Origin: Lautropia mirabilis
GTDB lineage: Bacteria > Pseudomonadota > Gammaproteobacteria > Burkholderiales > Burkholderiaceae_B
Direction: 5' to 3'
Assembly (NCBI GenBank): GCA_945876565.1
Contig: CAMCOS010000002.1
Coordinates: forward strand, 91,464-155,463
DNA length: 64,000 nucleotides
Shown here: one piece after another, positions 27,707 to 37,104 of the stretch
How positions within the stretch are numbered: position 1 is the stretch's first letter
Layout: every line of letters starts with the position of its first letter
Made by a program: the position numbers and the translations under genes
The notes under the pieces: model-generated
The model's input: the letters and a program-made list of their open reading frames with translations, nothing else
Told to the model about the DNA's origin: nothing
Databases searched by the model: none

Positions 27707-29071
27707 ATGTTGTCTAGTGAAACCCTTACCCTGCACACACTGGCTGCCCAGTTAAGTGAAGGAAGATTAAGCTCATCTGATTTGATCGAGCTCAGCTTGG
27801 CTCGCATTGCAGATAAACAAGGTCAGGGTTCGGTCACTTTCACCAAAGTGTTTGCTCAAAGGGCTCGTCAGGAGGCGCAGGCGTCAGACGAGCGTCGTGC
27901 TGCCGGACAGACTCGATCAGTGCTTGATGGCTTGCCGATTTCAGTTAAAGATTTGTTTGATATCGCTGGTTACCCCACGCTAGCGGGTTCCGTGGTCTTG
28001 TCCGACACGCCAGCAACAAGCGATGACGCACTGATCGTGCAACGATTACGGCAAGCTGGTGCGGTCATTGTCGGCACCACCAATATGACCGAGTTTGCAT
28101 ACTCTGGATTAGGGTTAAACCCACATTACGGCACGCCGTTGTCCCCGTGGGATCGTCAGACGGGTCGCATTGCTGGCGGCTCGTCCTGCGGAGCCGCTGT
28201 GTCAGTGGCTGATGGCATGGTTGCGGGTGCCATCGGCACGGACACCGGCGGTTCTGTTCGCATACCAGCGGCGTTTTGTGGCTTGGTGGGCTACAAGCCA
28301 ACCGCAAGCCGGATTGATATGCGAGGAACATTACCGCTCTCAGCCAACCTCGACAGCATTGGTCCGATTGCGAATTCGGTGGCTGATTGCATCTGGCTGG
28401 CTGCCGTCATGGCCGGAGAATCAATCAAAGCAATTGGGCCTAAATCGTTACGTGGTCTTAAGTTGGGTTTGCCAAATCAATTGGTGCTCGATGAGATGGA
28501 CGATACGGTATCGGAGCGCTTTCATGGGGCGTGCCGCCTGCTTGAACAAGCAGGTGCGGTTATCGTTCGCCTGGATTTACCAGAGCTCTTTGAGATTGCG
28601 CAGATGAACGCTGCTGGTGGCTTTACGGCAGCGCAAGCTTGGGCCTGGCATCAAGATTTGTTGAACGATCGCCAAGCCAAGTACGATCCGCGAGTGGCTA
28701 GCCGGATCCGACGCGGTGAGTCGCTGGACAAGGACTACATCGAGCGTTTGGAACGCCAACGTCGCGACTGGATTGATCGGGTTGCACAGAAGATCAGCAG
28801 TGTCGATGCAATGGTTATGCCCACCGTGCCAATCGTGCCACCTGTACTGGCACCGTTAGAGTCGGACGACGATCTCTACGCAAAGACCAATTTATTGGCG
28901 CTACGCAACCCAACCGTCATCAATTTTTTGGATGGTTGTGCCGTAAGCCTTCCGTGCCATGACAGTGGACAAGCACCCGTTGGGTTAATGCTTGCAGCGC
29001 TAGCCGCAGAAGATCAACGTCTGTTGGGTGTCGCGTTAGCGTGTGAGCGTGCACTTAAAAAACCAAACTAG
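27707..29071 (+). CDS. Amidase signature family hydrolase
   Basis: A 454-residue amidase of the GatA-like group. The Ser-cisSer-Lys catalytic set is visible: K81 in PISVKDLF, serines 159-160 in IAGGSSCGAAVS and the nucleophile S183 in GTDTGGSVRIPAAF. There is no gatB or gatC nearby and the length is below that of GatA, so it is probably a free amidase acting on an aryl- or acyl-amide rather than the tRNA amidotransferase subunit. Four bases at the 3' end overlap the convergent spoT. Confidence 0.9.
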   Translation: MLSSETLTLHTLAAQLSEGRLSSSDLIELSLARIADKQGQGSVTFTKVFAQRARQEAQASDERRAAGQTRSVLDGLPISVKDLFDIAGYPTLAGSVVLSDTPATSDDALIVQRLRQAGAVIVGTTNMTEFAYSGLGLNPHYGTPLSPWDRQTGRIAGGSSCGAAVSVADGMVAGAIGTDTGGSVRIPAAFCGLVGYKPTASRIDMRGTLPLSANLDSIGPIANSVADCIWLAAVMAGESIKAIGPKSLRGLKLGLPNQLVLDEMDDTVSERFHGACRLLEQAGAVIVRLDLPELFEIAQMNAAGGFTAAQAWAWHQDLLNDRQAKYDPRVASRIRRGESLDKDYIERLERQRRDWIDRVAQKISSVDAMVMPTVPIVPPVLAPLESDDDLYAKTNLLALRNPTVINFLDGCAVSLPCHDSGQAPVGLMLAALAAEDQRLLGVALACERALKKPN

Positions 29072-31386
29072 CGAACACTGGCTTGGGCATGATTGGCGTG
29101 CTGGTTGCCTTTGATTCGTAGAATCCGCCTGACCTGCGGCACACGCCGAATAGCACGAAACACCCTGGCCAAATGCTTGCGATCATCGACCTGCACCGTC
29201 ATGCTCAGCATAAAAGATTCACTCGTATCATCCGTCATGGTGACATTGGTGATGTTTGAGTCGGCTTGAGCGATTTCGCCGGCAACTTTTCCGAGCACAC
29301 CTCGCTCGTTTAGTGCGGTGACATCAATTCGGGCCAAGAAGTGCTTCGCATGGTTAATATCCCACGCCACATCAACCCAACGCTCGGGTTCGCGTTCTTT
29401 GGCGCGGATGGCAACCGGACAGTCTGCAGTATGAACCGCCAAGCCAGTGCCCACGCGAATGCCAGCGATGATGTCATCACCCGGCAGGGGTCCACAACAG
29501 GGCGAAAGCGTCACAGCCTGGCCTTCGTTACCCTGGATCAAAATGGGGGCCGCCCGTGCAGCACTGACTACATCGATATGAGCGGCCGTGGTTTCGAGCA
29601 ACGGATGATCAGCAGTAAACCGACGCGCCACCACGGCAGCCAAACGTTTACCCAATCCAATATCAGCCAGTATCTCTTCACGCGATTTGGCGCCACTTTC
29701 TTTGCTTAACTTGTCCCAAGTCGGGTCTTCGTCGGCGGGGTAGTCAATCTTAAGCTCATGCATCGCCTGGGTCAGCAACCGTTTACCAAAAGCCACCGAC
29801 TCATCGTAACGAACGGTGCGCAGGTAATGCCTGATTTCTGAGCGGGCGCGCCCAGTTCGCGCAAAGTTAAGCCAATGCGCGCTAGGCCTTGAAGCTTCTG
29901 ATGTGATCACTTCCACCGTGTCGCCACTGGAGAGTTCAGTGCGAAGTGGCACGTACTCGCCATTGACCTTACAGGCCACCGCATGGTTACCAATATCCGT
30001 GTGGATCGAGTAAGCAAAATCCACCGGTGTAGCGCCGCGAGGCAAAGAAATGATTTTGCCGTTGGGCGTAAACACGTAGACGGCATCTGGAAACAGATCG
30101 ACCTTGACGTGCTCTAAAAACTCCCCCGAGTCGCCCGTCTGGCTCTGAATGTCGAGCAGCGACTGGAGTGCCGAGTGAGTTTTTTTCTGAATATCGGACA
30201 AAGAGATGTCCTCGGTCTTGTAGATCCAATGGGCGGCCACACCTTGCTCGGCAATGTTGTGCATCTCGCGCGTTCGAAACTGGAACTCAATCGGGGTGCC
30301 ATACGGCCCCACGAGCGTGGTGTGCAATGACTGATAGCCATTAACCTTTGGGATCGCAACATAATCCTTGAATTTGCCGGGTACCGGGCGGTAGAGCTGA
30401 TGCAGAATGCCGAGCGAGAGATAGCACTCAGGCAGGGTGTGAACGATGACCCTAAATCCGTAGATGTCGAGAACCTCAGAAAATGATTTTTTCTGATCAA
30501 CCATCTTGCTGTAGATGCCCCAGAGCGTTTTCTCCCGACCAGTGACCTCGGCCTCAATGCCGGTGGCTGGAAGTGCCGCACGTACAGAATCAAAGATTTT
30601 TGTGAGCACTTCGCGCCGATTGCCGCGCGCTGCTAACACTGCCTTATGCAGCACCGCGTAGCGATTCGGATGCATGGCTTCAAAGCAAAGATCTTGCAGC
30701 TCCCGATAGACCGCGTTCAAACCCAGCCGGTTTGCAATCGGCGCATAAATATCCAGAGTTTCACGCGCAATGCGTCGCCGCTTTTCAGGACCAACCGCGC
30801 CTAATGTGCGCATGTTGTGCAACCGGTCCGCAAGCTTAATCAGAATGACTCGCAAGTCACGGGCCATGGCCAATAGCATCTTGCGGAAACTTTCCGCTTG
30901 CTGCTGCGCTTTGGTGGCAAACTCAAGGCGGTCTAACTTTGACAGGCCGTCAACCAGTTCGGCAACGTCAACGCCAAATTTCTCGGCCAGTTCCGTTTTG
31001 GCGATGCCCTGATCCTCCATGACATCGTGCAGCAAAGCCGCCATAAGTGCATCGGCATCAAGCTTCCAGCCAGCACAGATCTCGGTGACGGCTATCGGGT
31101 GCGTAATGTAGGGTGCGCCGCTAGAGCGAAATTGCCCTAGATGGGCCTGATCAGAAAACTTGTAAGCTTCTTTGACGCGTGCGACATCTTTCTTGGGCAT
31201 GTAGCCCGAGATGATTTTTTGAAGGTAGGTAATGGAGGCTTGCTCTGCCTCACGCGCGAGCTCTGACAGCGATTGAGGCTTATCAGGAGAGGCCTGATCA
31301 AGCTTGTTTCGGCGTCCAAGGCGTGAACCGACTTTGATTGCAGATAGCAATCCACTTGATGCGGTCCGTAGCCCCGGAAAGCCCAT
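29068..31386 (-). CDS. spoT: Bifunctional (p)ppGpp synthetase/hydrolase (RSH, SpoT type)
   Basis: A 772-residue RelA/SpoT homologue. The hydrolase domain keeps its HD site (LLHDVMED, H120-D121, and KLADRLHNMRTL), so degradation of (p)ppGpp should be intact. The synthetase domain (GREKTLWGIYSKMVDQKKSF ... DIYGFRVIV ... AIPKVNGYQSLHTTLVGP) also looks intact. TGS (VFTPNGKIISLPRGATPVDF), a zinc-finger/helical region with LSPCCGPLPGDDI, and a C-terminal ACT domain follow. AAAGGA lies just before the ATG. It is the last gene of gmk-rpoZ-spoT. Confidence 0.95.
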   Translation of the reverse strand: MGFPGLRTASSGLLSAIKVGSRLGRRNKLDQASPDKPQSLSELAREAEQASITYLQKIISGYMPKKDVARVKEAYKFSDQAHLGQFRSSGAPYITHPIAVTEICAGWKLDADALMAALLHDVMEDQGIAKTELAEKFGVDVAELVDGLSKLDRLEFATKAQQQAESFRKMLLAMARDLRVILIKLADRLHNMRTLGAVGPEKRRRIARETLDIYAPIANRLGLNAVYRELQDLCFEAMHPNRYAVLHKAVLAARGNRREVLTKIFDSVRAALPATGIEAEVTGREKTLWGIYSKMVDQKKSFSEVLDIYGFRVIVHTLPECYLSLGILHQLYRPVPGKFKDYVAIPKVNGYQSLHTTLVGPYGTPIEFQFRTREMHNIAEQGVAAHWIYKTEDISLSDIQKKTHSALQSLLDIQSQTGDSGEFLEHVKVDLFPDAVYVFTPNGKIISLPRGATPVDFAYSIHTDIGNHAVACKVNGEYVPLRTELSSGDTVEVITSEASRPSAHWLNFARTGRARSEIRHYLRTVRYDESVAFGKRLLTQAMHELKIDYPADEDPTWDKLSKESGAKSREEILADIGLGKRLAAVVARRFTADHPLLETTAAHIDVVSAARAAPILIQGNEGQAVTLSPCCGPLPGDDIIAGIRVGTGLAVHTADCPVAIRAKEREPERWVDVAWDINHAKHFLARIDVTALNERGVLGKVAGEIAQADSNITNVTMTDDTSESFMLSMTVQVDDRKHLARVFRAIRRVPQVRRILRIKGNQHANHAQASVR

Positions 31387-31400
31387 GATCCTTTACCTTT

Positions 31401-31604
31401 TCAAGTTGGCACCTTGCGCAACATTTCCGTGCCTGTCAAACCAGCGGCGACTTCACGCAATGCCAGCACCGTGGGCTTGTCACGGCCATCTAGGCGAGGT
31501 GCATGACCTTGCGCAAGCTCGCGAGCACGGTAAGTGGCTGCTAGCGTGAGCTTGAAGCGGTTAGGAATTTGGGTCAGACAATCTTCAACGGTTATGCGTG
31601 CCAT
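31401..31604 (-). CDS. rpoZ: RNA polymerase omega subunit
   Basis: A 67-residue omega subunit. It opens [20 protein letters not shown], continues [12 protein letters not shown] and [13 protein letters not shown], all standard. Omega helps RNA polymerase assembly and forms part of one ppGpp site, which fits its place immediately upstream of spoT (14 bases apart). I use the internal ATG; the frame stays open upstream for 21 codons with no omega likeness. Confidence 0.96.
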   Translation of the reverse strand: MARITVEDCLTQIPNRFKLTLAATYRARELAQGHAPRLDGRDKPTVLALREVAAGLTGTEMLRKVPT

Positions 31605-31729
31605 GTGGCTAATTCTCACAGAAAAAATAAATGAAAACAACGGGTTTAGTCTTTTTTGAAAAATCACACTGCGTCGGATCTTAACTCGCCAGCGCGCAGT
31701 TGCACGGGGCAGTCCAACTCGCTGTCAGG

Positions 31730-32359
31730 TTATCTCGGCAGATCAAATGAATCGAACAATGCCGGGTTCATGAAAGCCTGACGGCAATAGCGCAAACGAG
31801 CGCTCGAGATAATTTGTCCGAGCTGATGCAAAGCTACGCTAAATTCTTGATTAATAATAACATATTCGAATTCATGCGCATGAGCAATTTCGCTGCTGGC
31901 CGCGGCCATCCGTTTGGCGATCACCAACTCAGAATCCTTGCCGCGAGCCCGCAGTCTTGACTCTAAGGCATCTAGCGATGGGGGCAGAATAAAAACCCCA
32001 GTGACCCCGGCGAGCATACGTCGAACTTGTTGTGCACCTTGCCAGTCGATTTCTAATAAAACATCTCGTCCTAACTCCAGGGCTTTGGCCAGCGGCGCAC
32101 GTGGCGTGCCATAAAAATTGTCATGGACTTGAGCCCATTCGAGCAACTCATCGTTGTCTCGCATGGCCATAAATTCGTTCTCAGACACAAAGAAATAGTC
32201 ACGCCCGTTCACCTCGCCCTCACGAGCGGCTCGGGTGGTGCAAGAGACAGAAAGCTGCAGTCCTGCATCGTTTTCTAGCAGGGCATTGACCAGGCTCGAC
32301 TTACCAGCGCCGCTTGGCGCTGTGACTAAAAAAACATTTCCCGCAGGCTGATTTCGCAT
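31730..32359 (-). CDS. gmk: Guanylate kinase
   Basis: A 209-residue GMP kinase (GMP plus ATP to GDP plus ADP). It has the P-loop [17 protein letters not shown], the GMP-binding [34 protein letters not shown] and [18 protein letters not shown]. The long frame upstream of the ATG overlaps the divergent SDR gene and is unlike guanylate kinase. The 125 bases from here to rpoZ contain no clear terminator, so gmk, rpoZ and spoT may share a transcript. Confidence 0.96.
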   Translation of the reverse strand: MRNQPAGNVFLVTAPSGAGKSSLVNALLENDAGLQLSVSCTTRAAREGEVNGRDYFFVSENEFMAMRDNDELLEWAQVHDNFYGTPRAPLAKALELGRDVLLEIDWQGAQQVRRMLAGVTGVFILPPSLDALESRLRARGKDSELVIAKRMAAASSEIAHAHEFEYVIINQEFSVALHQLGQIISSARLRYCRQAFMNPALFDSFDLPR

Positions 32360-32457
32360 GAGACCAAACAACAAAGGTGTGCATGTGCATACAATCTGAA
32401 GAGCATAGCAGAAGCGCCGAGAACTGGCGCCCTGAAAACACAAGCAAGGAGACGGGT

Positions 32458-33216
32458 TTGAACCAATCGGAAACACAAAAAGTGGCTGTTGTCACTGGCG
32501 CGGGTAGCGGAATTGGTAGGGCGGTGTCGCTCGCGCTAGCAGCCGATGGGTTTGATGTAGTGCTGGCTGGCCGACGGGCCGATGCCCTTGAGCAAACGCG
32601 CGCGTTGGGGCCAGCCAATAAGCTGCACCCACGTGTCACCGATGTCACCAAACATGAAGAAGTGCAGGCGCTTTTTAGTGAGGTTGATGAGCAGTTTGGT
32701 CGTCTTGATGTGTTGTTTAACAATGCCGGCCGCGGAGCGCCAGCAGTTCCCATCGAAGAGCTGCCAGTTCAGACTTGGCTAGATGTGGTCAACGTCAATT
32801 TAAATGGGATGTTTTTTTGTGCACGCGAAGCGATTGCGATCATGAAAAAACAGAACCCGCAGGGTGGGCGTATCATCAACAACGGCTCGATTTCAGCCCA
32901 TGCGCCTCGGCCTTTTTCAATCGCCTACACCGCCACCAAACATGCCGTGACGGGCCTGACCAGGTCAATTTCGCTAGATACCCGTGCCTACCGGATTGCG
33001 TGCACGCAGATAGACATCGGCAATGCGGCAACCGAAATGACTGACCGGATGGCAAAAGGGATTTTGCAGGCTGACGGTTCAACCCGTGTTGAGCCTCGCA
33101 TGGACGTCAATCACGTCGCACAATCCGTTGTCCAAATCGTGCGCTATCCACTGGAAACCAACGTGCAGTTCATGACCATCATGGCCACCAACATGCCATT
33201 TGTAGGGCGCGGTTAA
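32458..33216 (+). CDS. SDR-family oxidoreductase
   Basis: A 252-residue classical short-chain dehydrogenase. The cofactor loop is [13 protein letters not shown] near residue 13, NNAGRGAPA is the NNAG motif, and the catalytic residues are in [10 protein letters not shown] (Ser) and [10 protein letters not shown] (Tyr and Lys). The start is TTG, chosen because AAGGAGA lies seven bases upstream and the upstream extension is not SDR-like. It is oriented opposite to both neighbours, gmk and yicC, which are usually close to each other, so it looks like an insertion into that order. Substrate unknown. Confidence 0.87.
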   Translation: MNQSETQKVAVVTGAGSGIGRAVSLALAADGFDVVLAGRRADALEQTRALGPANKLHPRVTDVTKHEEVQALFSEVDEQFGRLDVLFNNAGRGAPAVPIEELPVQTWLDVVNVNLNGMFFCAREAIAIMKKQNPQGGRIINNGSISAHAPRPFSIAYTATKHAVTGLTRSISLDTRAYRIACTQIDIGNAATEMTDRMAKGILQADGSTRVEPRMDVNHVAQSVVQIVRYPLETNVQFMTIMATNMPFVGRG

Positions 33217-33234
33217 TCTGTGCGCCAGCCGCGG

Positions 33235-33263
33235 GGCGGGTTGTTGATTAACAACAACTCGCC
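33235..33263. terminator. Strong hairpin between the convergent SDR gene and yicC
   Basis: A 12-bp stem (GGCGGGTTGTTG against CAACAACTCGCC, one G-T wobble) with the five-base loop ATTAA, placed midway between two convergent stop codons. The plus-strand side runs on as TGTTTGCTT, a weak T-rich tail. It probably serves as a terminator for the SDR message and perhaps for both directions. Confidence 0.7.
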
Positions 33264-33270
33264 TGTTTGC

Positions 33271-34197
33271 TTACTCGATATTTTGGATTTGCTCGCGCAT
33301 TTGTTCAATGAGCAGCTTTAAGTCAATCGCCGCTCGGGTGAGCCGAATGTCGACGGCTTTTGAGCCGAGCGTGTTTGCCTCGCGGTTCATCTCTTGAAAC
33401 AAGAAATCAAGCCGCTTGCCAACGCCTTTGTTGGCTGGTGATGATCCAGGTCGCTGGTGATTTTCTCCGGTCAAAGCATCCTGCAGCTCAGCCAAATGCA
33501 AACCGAGCCGATCGAGCTCTTCGGCAACATCAGCGCGCAAGGAAAAAATACTGGCTTCTGCCGCGAGTCGTTGGGAAATTTCTTCGGCGCTGATGTGGGA
33601 CAACCCATCGGGACAAACTTGGTCAAACGCTTCTCGCATGCGGCTTGCTACTCGATCGGACTGTGCCTTCAAGAATTGAGGAACTTCGCTTTTTAGCTCG
33701 ACCACTATATTCATCGATTGTTTGGCTTGAGCACGAATAACTTCAACGAGTCGTTGGCCTTCGCGCTCGCGAGTGGCAACAAGCTGCGATAGTGCATCTT
33801 GACCTGCTTGTTGGCACAGCGGCACCCACAAAGTGGGATCGGATGTTGCACGGTCGGGATCTGTCCAATTCAAAACATCTGCAAACGTTGGTGCTTGGAC
33901 GAGCGGCAGTTTTGCTTGGATATGTTCATGAGCCTGATGGACTTGTGAAAGTATTTCTGGCGACAGCGTGGCAGAGATGTCTTTTTGTGCTCGGCTGTAA
34001 CTTGAGCGCACCTCAACTTTGCCACGGATAATTGATTTGGCAACCAATTCCCGCAACGCCATTTCCGCCATGCGCAACTCATCTGGCATCCGGAAGGTGA
34101 GATCGAGATAACGGCTGTTGACGCTGCGAATTTCAATGGTTACGCTGCCAAATTCATTGTTGGCCTGGCTGCTGCCATAGCCGGTCATGCTCTTCAT
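33271..34197 (-). CDS. yicC: YicC-family endoribonuclease
   Basis: A 308-residue YicC protein. The N-terminus MKSMTGYGSSQ and VEIRSVNSRYLDLTFRMPDEL are conserved, as is the C-terminal GKRLDFLFQEMNREANTLGSKA and the final helix with IKLLIEQMREQ-like sequence. E. coli YicC is an endoribonuclease involved in small-RNA turnover. A GGAG box precedes the chosen ATG. It is divergent from rph across a 264-base gap that contains a tandem repeat. Confidence 0.92.
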   Translation of the reverse strand: MKSMTGYGSSQANNEFGSVTIEIRSVNSRYLDLTFRMPDELRMAEMALRELVAKSIIRGKVEVRSSYSRAQKDISATLSPEILSQVHQAHEHIQAKLPLVQAPTFADVLNWTDPDRATSDPTLWVPLCQQAGQDALSQLVATREREGQRLVEVIRAQAKQSMNIVVELKSEVPQFLKAQSDRVASRMREAFDQVCPDGLSHISAEEISQRLAAEASIFSLRADVAEELDRLGLHLAELQDALTGENHQRPGSSPANKGVGKRLDFLFQEMNREANTLGSKAVDIRLTRAAIDLKLLIEQMREQIQNIE

Positions 34198-34328
34198 TGT
34201 TCGCTCCAATGGGCGTTGGTGGCTCAGTCATGACGTTGCACACCCGGAACACTGACTAAGTATGTGCTGGGTCTGGTCAAGCTCTCATTTTAAGCATGCC
34301 CGGCAGCGACTGAGTGATTGTGTGCTGG

Positions 34329-34393
34329 GTGTTGGCGCCTGGTGTTGGCGCCTGGTGTTGGCGCTTGGTGTCGACTCTGGGTGTCGACTCTGG
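34329..34393. repeat. 13-bp minisatellite: three plus two units of related sequence
   Basis: Five 13-base units in a row. The first three read GTGTTGGCGCCTG (the third has a C-to-T change), the last two read GTGTCGACTCTGG and are identical to each other. The shared GTGT start and unit length suggest both sub-blocks came from one ancestor. It lies in the yicC-rph divergent gap about 70 bases before the rph start, so changes in copy number could alter the spacing between a promoter and rph. Confidence 0.93.
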
Positions 34394-34461
34394 GCGTGGC
34401 CATAATCAATGCAAAGTGAGTCTGCGTATACTGTGGCTCACCGATGTCTGAAGGAAAAGAT

Positions 34462-35199
34462 ATGCCGAACGCCAATGAACCAAATATCAGAGCCCACCAG
34501 CGAGCAGCCAACGCATTGCGGCCAGTTACATTTGCCCGTGGCTTTACACGCTACGCGGAAGGGTCAGTGTTAATCAGCATGGGCGAGACTCGTGTGCTGT
34601 GCACGGCCAGCGTACTGGACAAGGTTCCGCCTTTTTTAAAGGGTAAAGGCCAGGGTTGGGTCACGGCTGAGTACGGCATGCTGCCACGCTCAACGCATAC
34701 ACGGTCAGACCGTGAAGCGGCTCGCGGCAAGCAGTCTGGCCGTACACAGGAAATACAGCGATTAATTGGACGCAGCCTGCGCGCGGTGGTCGATCTGTCC
34801 ACACTGGGTGAGCGCACCATTCATATTGATTGCGATGTGCTGCAGGCCGATGGTGGCACGCGCTGCGCCAGCATCACAGGTGCTTGGGTGGCACTGGCAG
34901 ACGCCATTGATGGGTTGCTGCAGGCTGGCGCCTTACGACAAAGCCCCTTACTAGACAGCGTGGCGGCAGTGTCGGTCGGCGTGGTAGGGGGGCAGGCGCG
35001 CCTGGACTTGGACTATGAAGAAGACTCTGGTTGTGATGCCGACGTGAACGTGGTGATGACCGGCAGTGGTCGATTCGTCGAGGTACAAGGCACGGCTGAA
35101 GGTCATACCTTCGAGCGTGCCATGTTAAATGAGCTGCTGGATCTGGCCCAAGGCGGCATTGGCGAGTTGCAAACACTCGCCGCTGCGGCACGCAGCTAA
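34462..35199 (+). CDS. rph: Ribonuclease PH
   Basis: A 245-residue phosphorolytic 3'-5' exoribonuclease that trims tRNA 3' ends. Family features run the full length: [87 protein letters not shown] and [24 protein letters not shown] before the second ATG makes 34462 the better start; an ATG six codons upstream is possible. In relatives rph is often followed by rdgB and hemW; here a four-gene block lies between. Confidence 0.96.
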   Translation: MPNANEPNIRAHQRAANALRPVTFARGFTRYAEGSVLISMGETRVLCTASVLDKVPPFLKGKGQGWVTAEYGMLPRSTHTRSDREAARGKQSGRTQEIQRLIGRSLRAVVDLSTLGERTIHIDCDVLQADGGTRCASITGAWVALADAIDGLLQAGALRQSPLLDSVAAVSVGVVGGQARLDLDYEEDSGCDADVNVVMTGSGRFVEVQGTAEGHTFERAMLNELLDLAQGGIGELQTLAAAARS

Positions 35200-35214
35200 A
35201 CACCCGCTTCGTTT

Positions 35215-35682
35215 TTACTCACGTAATTCGAAGATCGCTTCGACTTCAACAGCAGCGTTGCCAGGCAACGCTGCAACACCAACCGCAGATCGCGCATGGC
35301 GCCCAGCATCACCCATGATTTCCAAGACCAAATCGGATGCGCCGTTGATCACTTTGGGGCTATCTGGAAATGGCGCCTGGGCATTCACATATCCCGTCAG
35401 TCGAACGCATGACACCACCTTGGTCCAATCACCGGCAACGGCCATGCGTACAACCAGCAAAATGTTCTCCATGCAAACCTGAGCGCCTTGGTAGCCTTGT
35501 TCGACAGAGAGGTCTTGACCCACTTGTCCGACAATACTTTCGCGTCCGGGCTGAGTGGATGTTTGTCCGGAGACGTAAAGCAAGCTGCCAACTTGGCGCC
35601 AGAGGACGTAGTTGCCGCCCGCTACTCGTGCTGGCAACGAATCAACATGGACGATGCTAGGGTGTTTTGTATTGATGCTCAT
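35215..35682 (-). CDS. RidA/YjgF-family protein in PrpD/acyl-CoA dehydrogenase operon
   Basis: A 155-residue member of the Rid superfamily, longer than housekeeping RidA. The core has SLLYVSGQTS, QDLSVEQGYQGAQVCMENILLVV, VVSCVRLTGYVNA and HARSAVGVAALPGNAAVEVEAIFEL, where the arginine in HARSA aligns with the imine-hydrolysing arginine. RidA proteins hydrolyse reactive enamines/imines; divergent family members occur in catabolic operons. It begins two bases after the PrpD gene stop and is last of the three-gene unit. Confidence 0.88.
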   Translation of the reverse strand: MSINTKHPSIVHVDSLPARVAGGNYVLWRQVGSLLYVSGQTSTQPGRESIVGQVGQDLSVEQGYQGAQVCMENILLVVRMAVAGDWTKVVSCVRLTGYVNAQAPFPDSPKVINGASDLVLEIMGDAGRHARSAVGVAALPGNAAVEVEAIFELRE

Positions 35683-35684
35683 GG

Positions 35685-37088
35685 TTAATCCGACAGGATA
35701 TTGCCGATGCGCACTTCAGATTCGATCTGCCAGACTTTGTCGATGATCGATCTCACTTGCTCGGCAGTGGCCGCCCCGTGAAAGGTGCCAAGTCGCAACG
35801 CTTTGTCCTCAAGTTCAGCCCGAGACAAGGTATTCCCCGGGTCGCCCTTGGGCTCTTGGACGATGGTCGTGTAGGTTTTACCGTCCACGGTTTTAACAGT
35901 GACCTTGCCAATCCATCGCTGTGGATAGGCAGCATCAATTTCGGGGTCCAACTCCATGGTGACCCGATCGCGAAATGCGGTGACTTGCGCATCGCTCAAT
36001 ACACTGTCAAAGCTAATCAGGTCCGCGCTGTTTTTTGTGGCGATTAAACCCAGTACCGTACCCATCGAGAACTTTGACTGGTGAACCGATTGAGGGTCTG
36101 TCACGGGACCTAGCACATCAATGGCGCCTTGGTGAACGTGGGTGATGACTGACGCAATGTCGTTGACGCTTAGCTTGTGATGCTGCATGGCTTTTTGCAG
36201 GGCGTCAGCGGCTGGATGTGTGTGACGACAAGATGCGTGGAATTTGAACGAGGTTTCTGCCAGCGCCCAACGCTTGCCCAGACGATCAACCAGACAGGCA
36301 GGGTTGGCACCCACGGTCATGGCAACGCCCAAGCCTTGTTTGCCTTCCAGAATTCGCTGCGCGCCAGTAAAGCCATCCTTGGCCAGGTAAGCAGCTTGTA
36401 AACCGGTTGCCGCAGCGCGTCCGGTGTGTAGCTGCTTGGAATCAGCTGCGTCGCGCAAAAACTCCCACAAGCCACCCGTGACTGTTCCTGCTGACCCAAA
36501 CGCATGCAGCATTTGTCCGGGTGTGAGCTTTAAAAGTCGCCCCACGGCAGCTGCCGATGCGATCGTGCCTGCGGTGGCCGTGGTATGGAAAATCTTGTAG
36601 TGGGGACGTCCGAGAAACTCGCCAATGCGGATACCGACCTCATAGCCAGCAACACAAGCCGTGATGAACTCTTTACCCGATGCCCCGATGGCTTGAGCCA
36701 CGGCGAGCGCAGGCGGTATGACGACTGCCGCGGGATGGAAAACCGCGCCATTGTGAACGTCATCTTGTTCAACAAAATGGGCCGATGCGGCATTAACCAT
36801 CGCAGCAAAGTAGGGGCTCGTATGGGCTCGGCGAACCATGTCCTCACTTAAACCATGGTCTGGCCCCATCGCTTTGGCAAAGTTGGCCATGCTCAGTACC
36901 GGTCGAGCGGTCGATCCGGCCAAGATCGAAGCCATGGTGTCAAGCAGAAAATCTTCAAAACGGCGACGCACTTGGACCGGAATATCTTCGAACCTGAGTT
37001 GCGCAGCAAATCTGGCAAGTTCAGCGCTCGGATGCAACACCAGTGCGTCTGGCGTTGTTTGCTCAGCGGTATTGGTCGCTGTGGACAT
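35685..37088 (-). CDS. MmgE/PrpD-family protein
   Basis: A 467-residue protein of the family that contains 2-methylcitrate dehydratase PrpD and cis-aconitate decarboxylase. HFVEQDDVHNGAVFHPAAVVIP (about residues 97-118) carries the conserved acidic/histidine cluster, and CRHTHPAADALQ (near 287) the second histidine motif; YKIFHTTATAGTIASAAAVGRLL between them is typical. No propionate-cycle genes (prpB, prpC) are nearby, so its substrate is probably a different hydroxy- or tricarboxylic acid. It lies 16 bases downstream of the acyl-CoA dehydrogenase. Confidence 0.88.
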   Translation of the reverse strand: MSTATNTAEQTTPDALVLHPSAELARFAAQLRFEDIPVQVRRRFEDFLLDTMASILAGSTARPVLSMANFAKAMGPDHGLSEDMVRRAHTSPYFAAMVNAASAHFVEQDDVHNGAVFHPAAVVIPPALAVAQAIGASGKEFITACVAGYEVGIRIGEFLGRPHYKIFHTTATAGTIASAAAVGRLLKLTPGQMLHAFGSAGTVTGGLWEFLRDAADSKQLHTGRAAATGLQAAYLAKDGFTGAQRILEGKQGLGVAMTVGANPACLVDRLGKRWALAETSFKFHASCRHTHPAADALQKAMQHHKLSVNDIASVITHVHQGAIDVLGPVTDPQSVHQSKFSMGTVLGLIATKNSADLISFDSVLSDAQVTAFRDRVTMELDPEIDAAYPQRWIGKVTVKTVDGKTYTTIVQEPKGDPGNTLSRAELEDKALRLGTFHGAATAEQVRSIIDKVWQIESEVRIGNILSD

Positions 37089-37104
37089 GATCTACCTCAC
37101 AGGG

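Noticed and set aside
27707..29071. GatA subunit of the Glu-tRNA amidotransferase
   Set aside because: The amidase motifs fit, but gatB and gatC are absent and the sequence is shorter than GatA, so a free amidase is more likely.
34329..34393. Attachment site or integron repeat
   Set aside because: The 13-base units are contiguous and no integrase or cassette gene is near.
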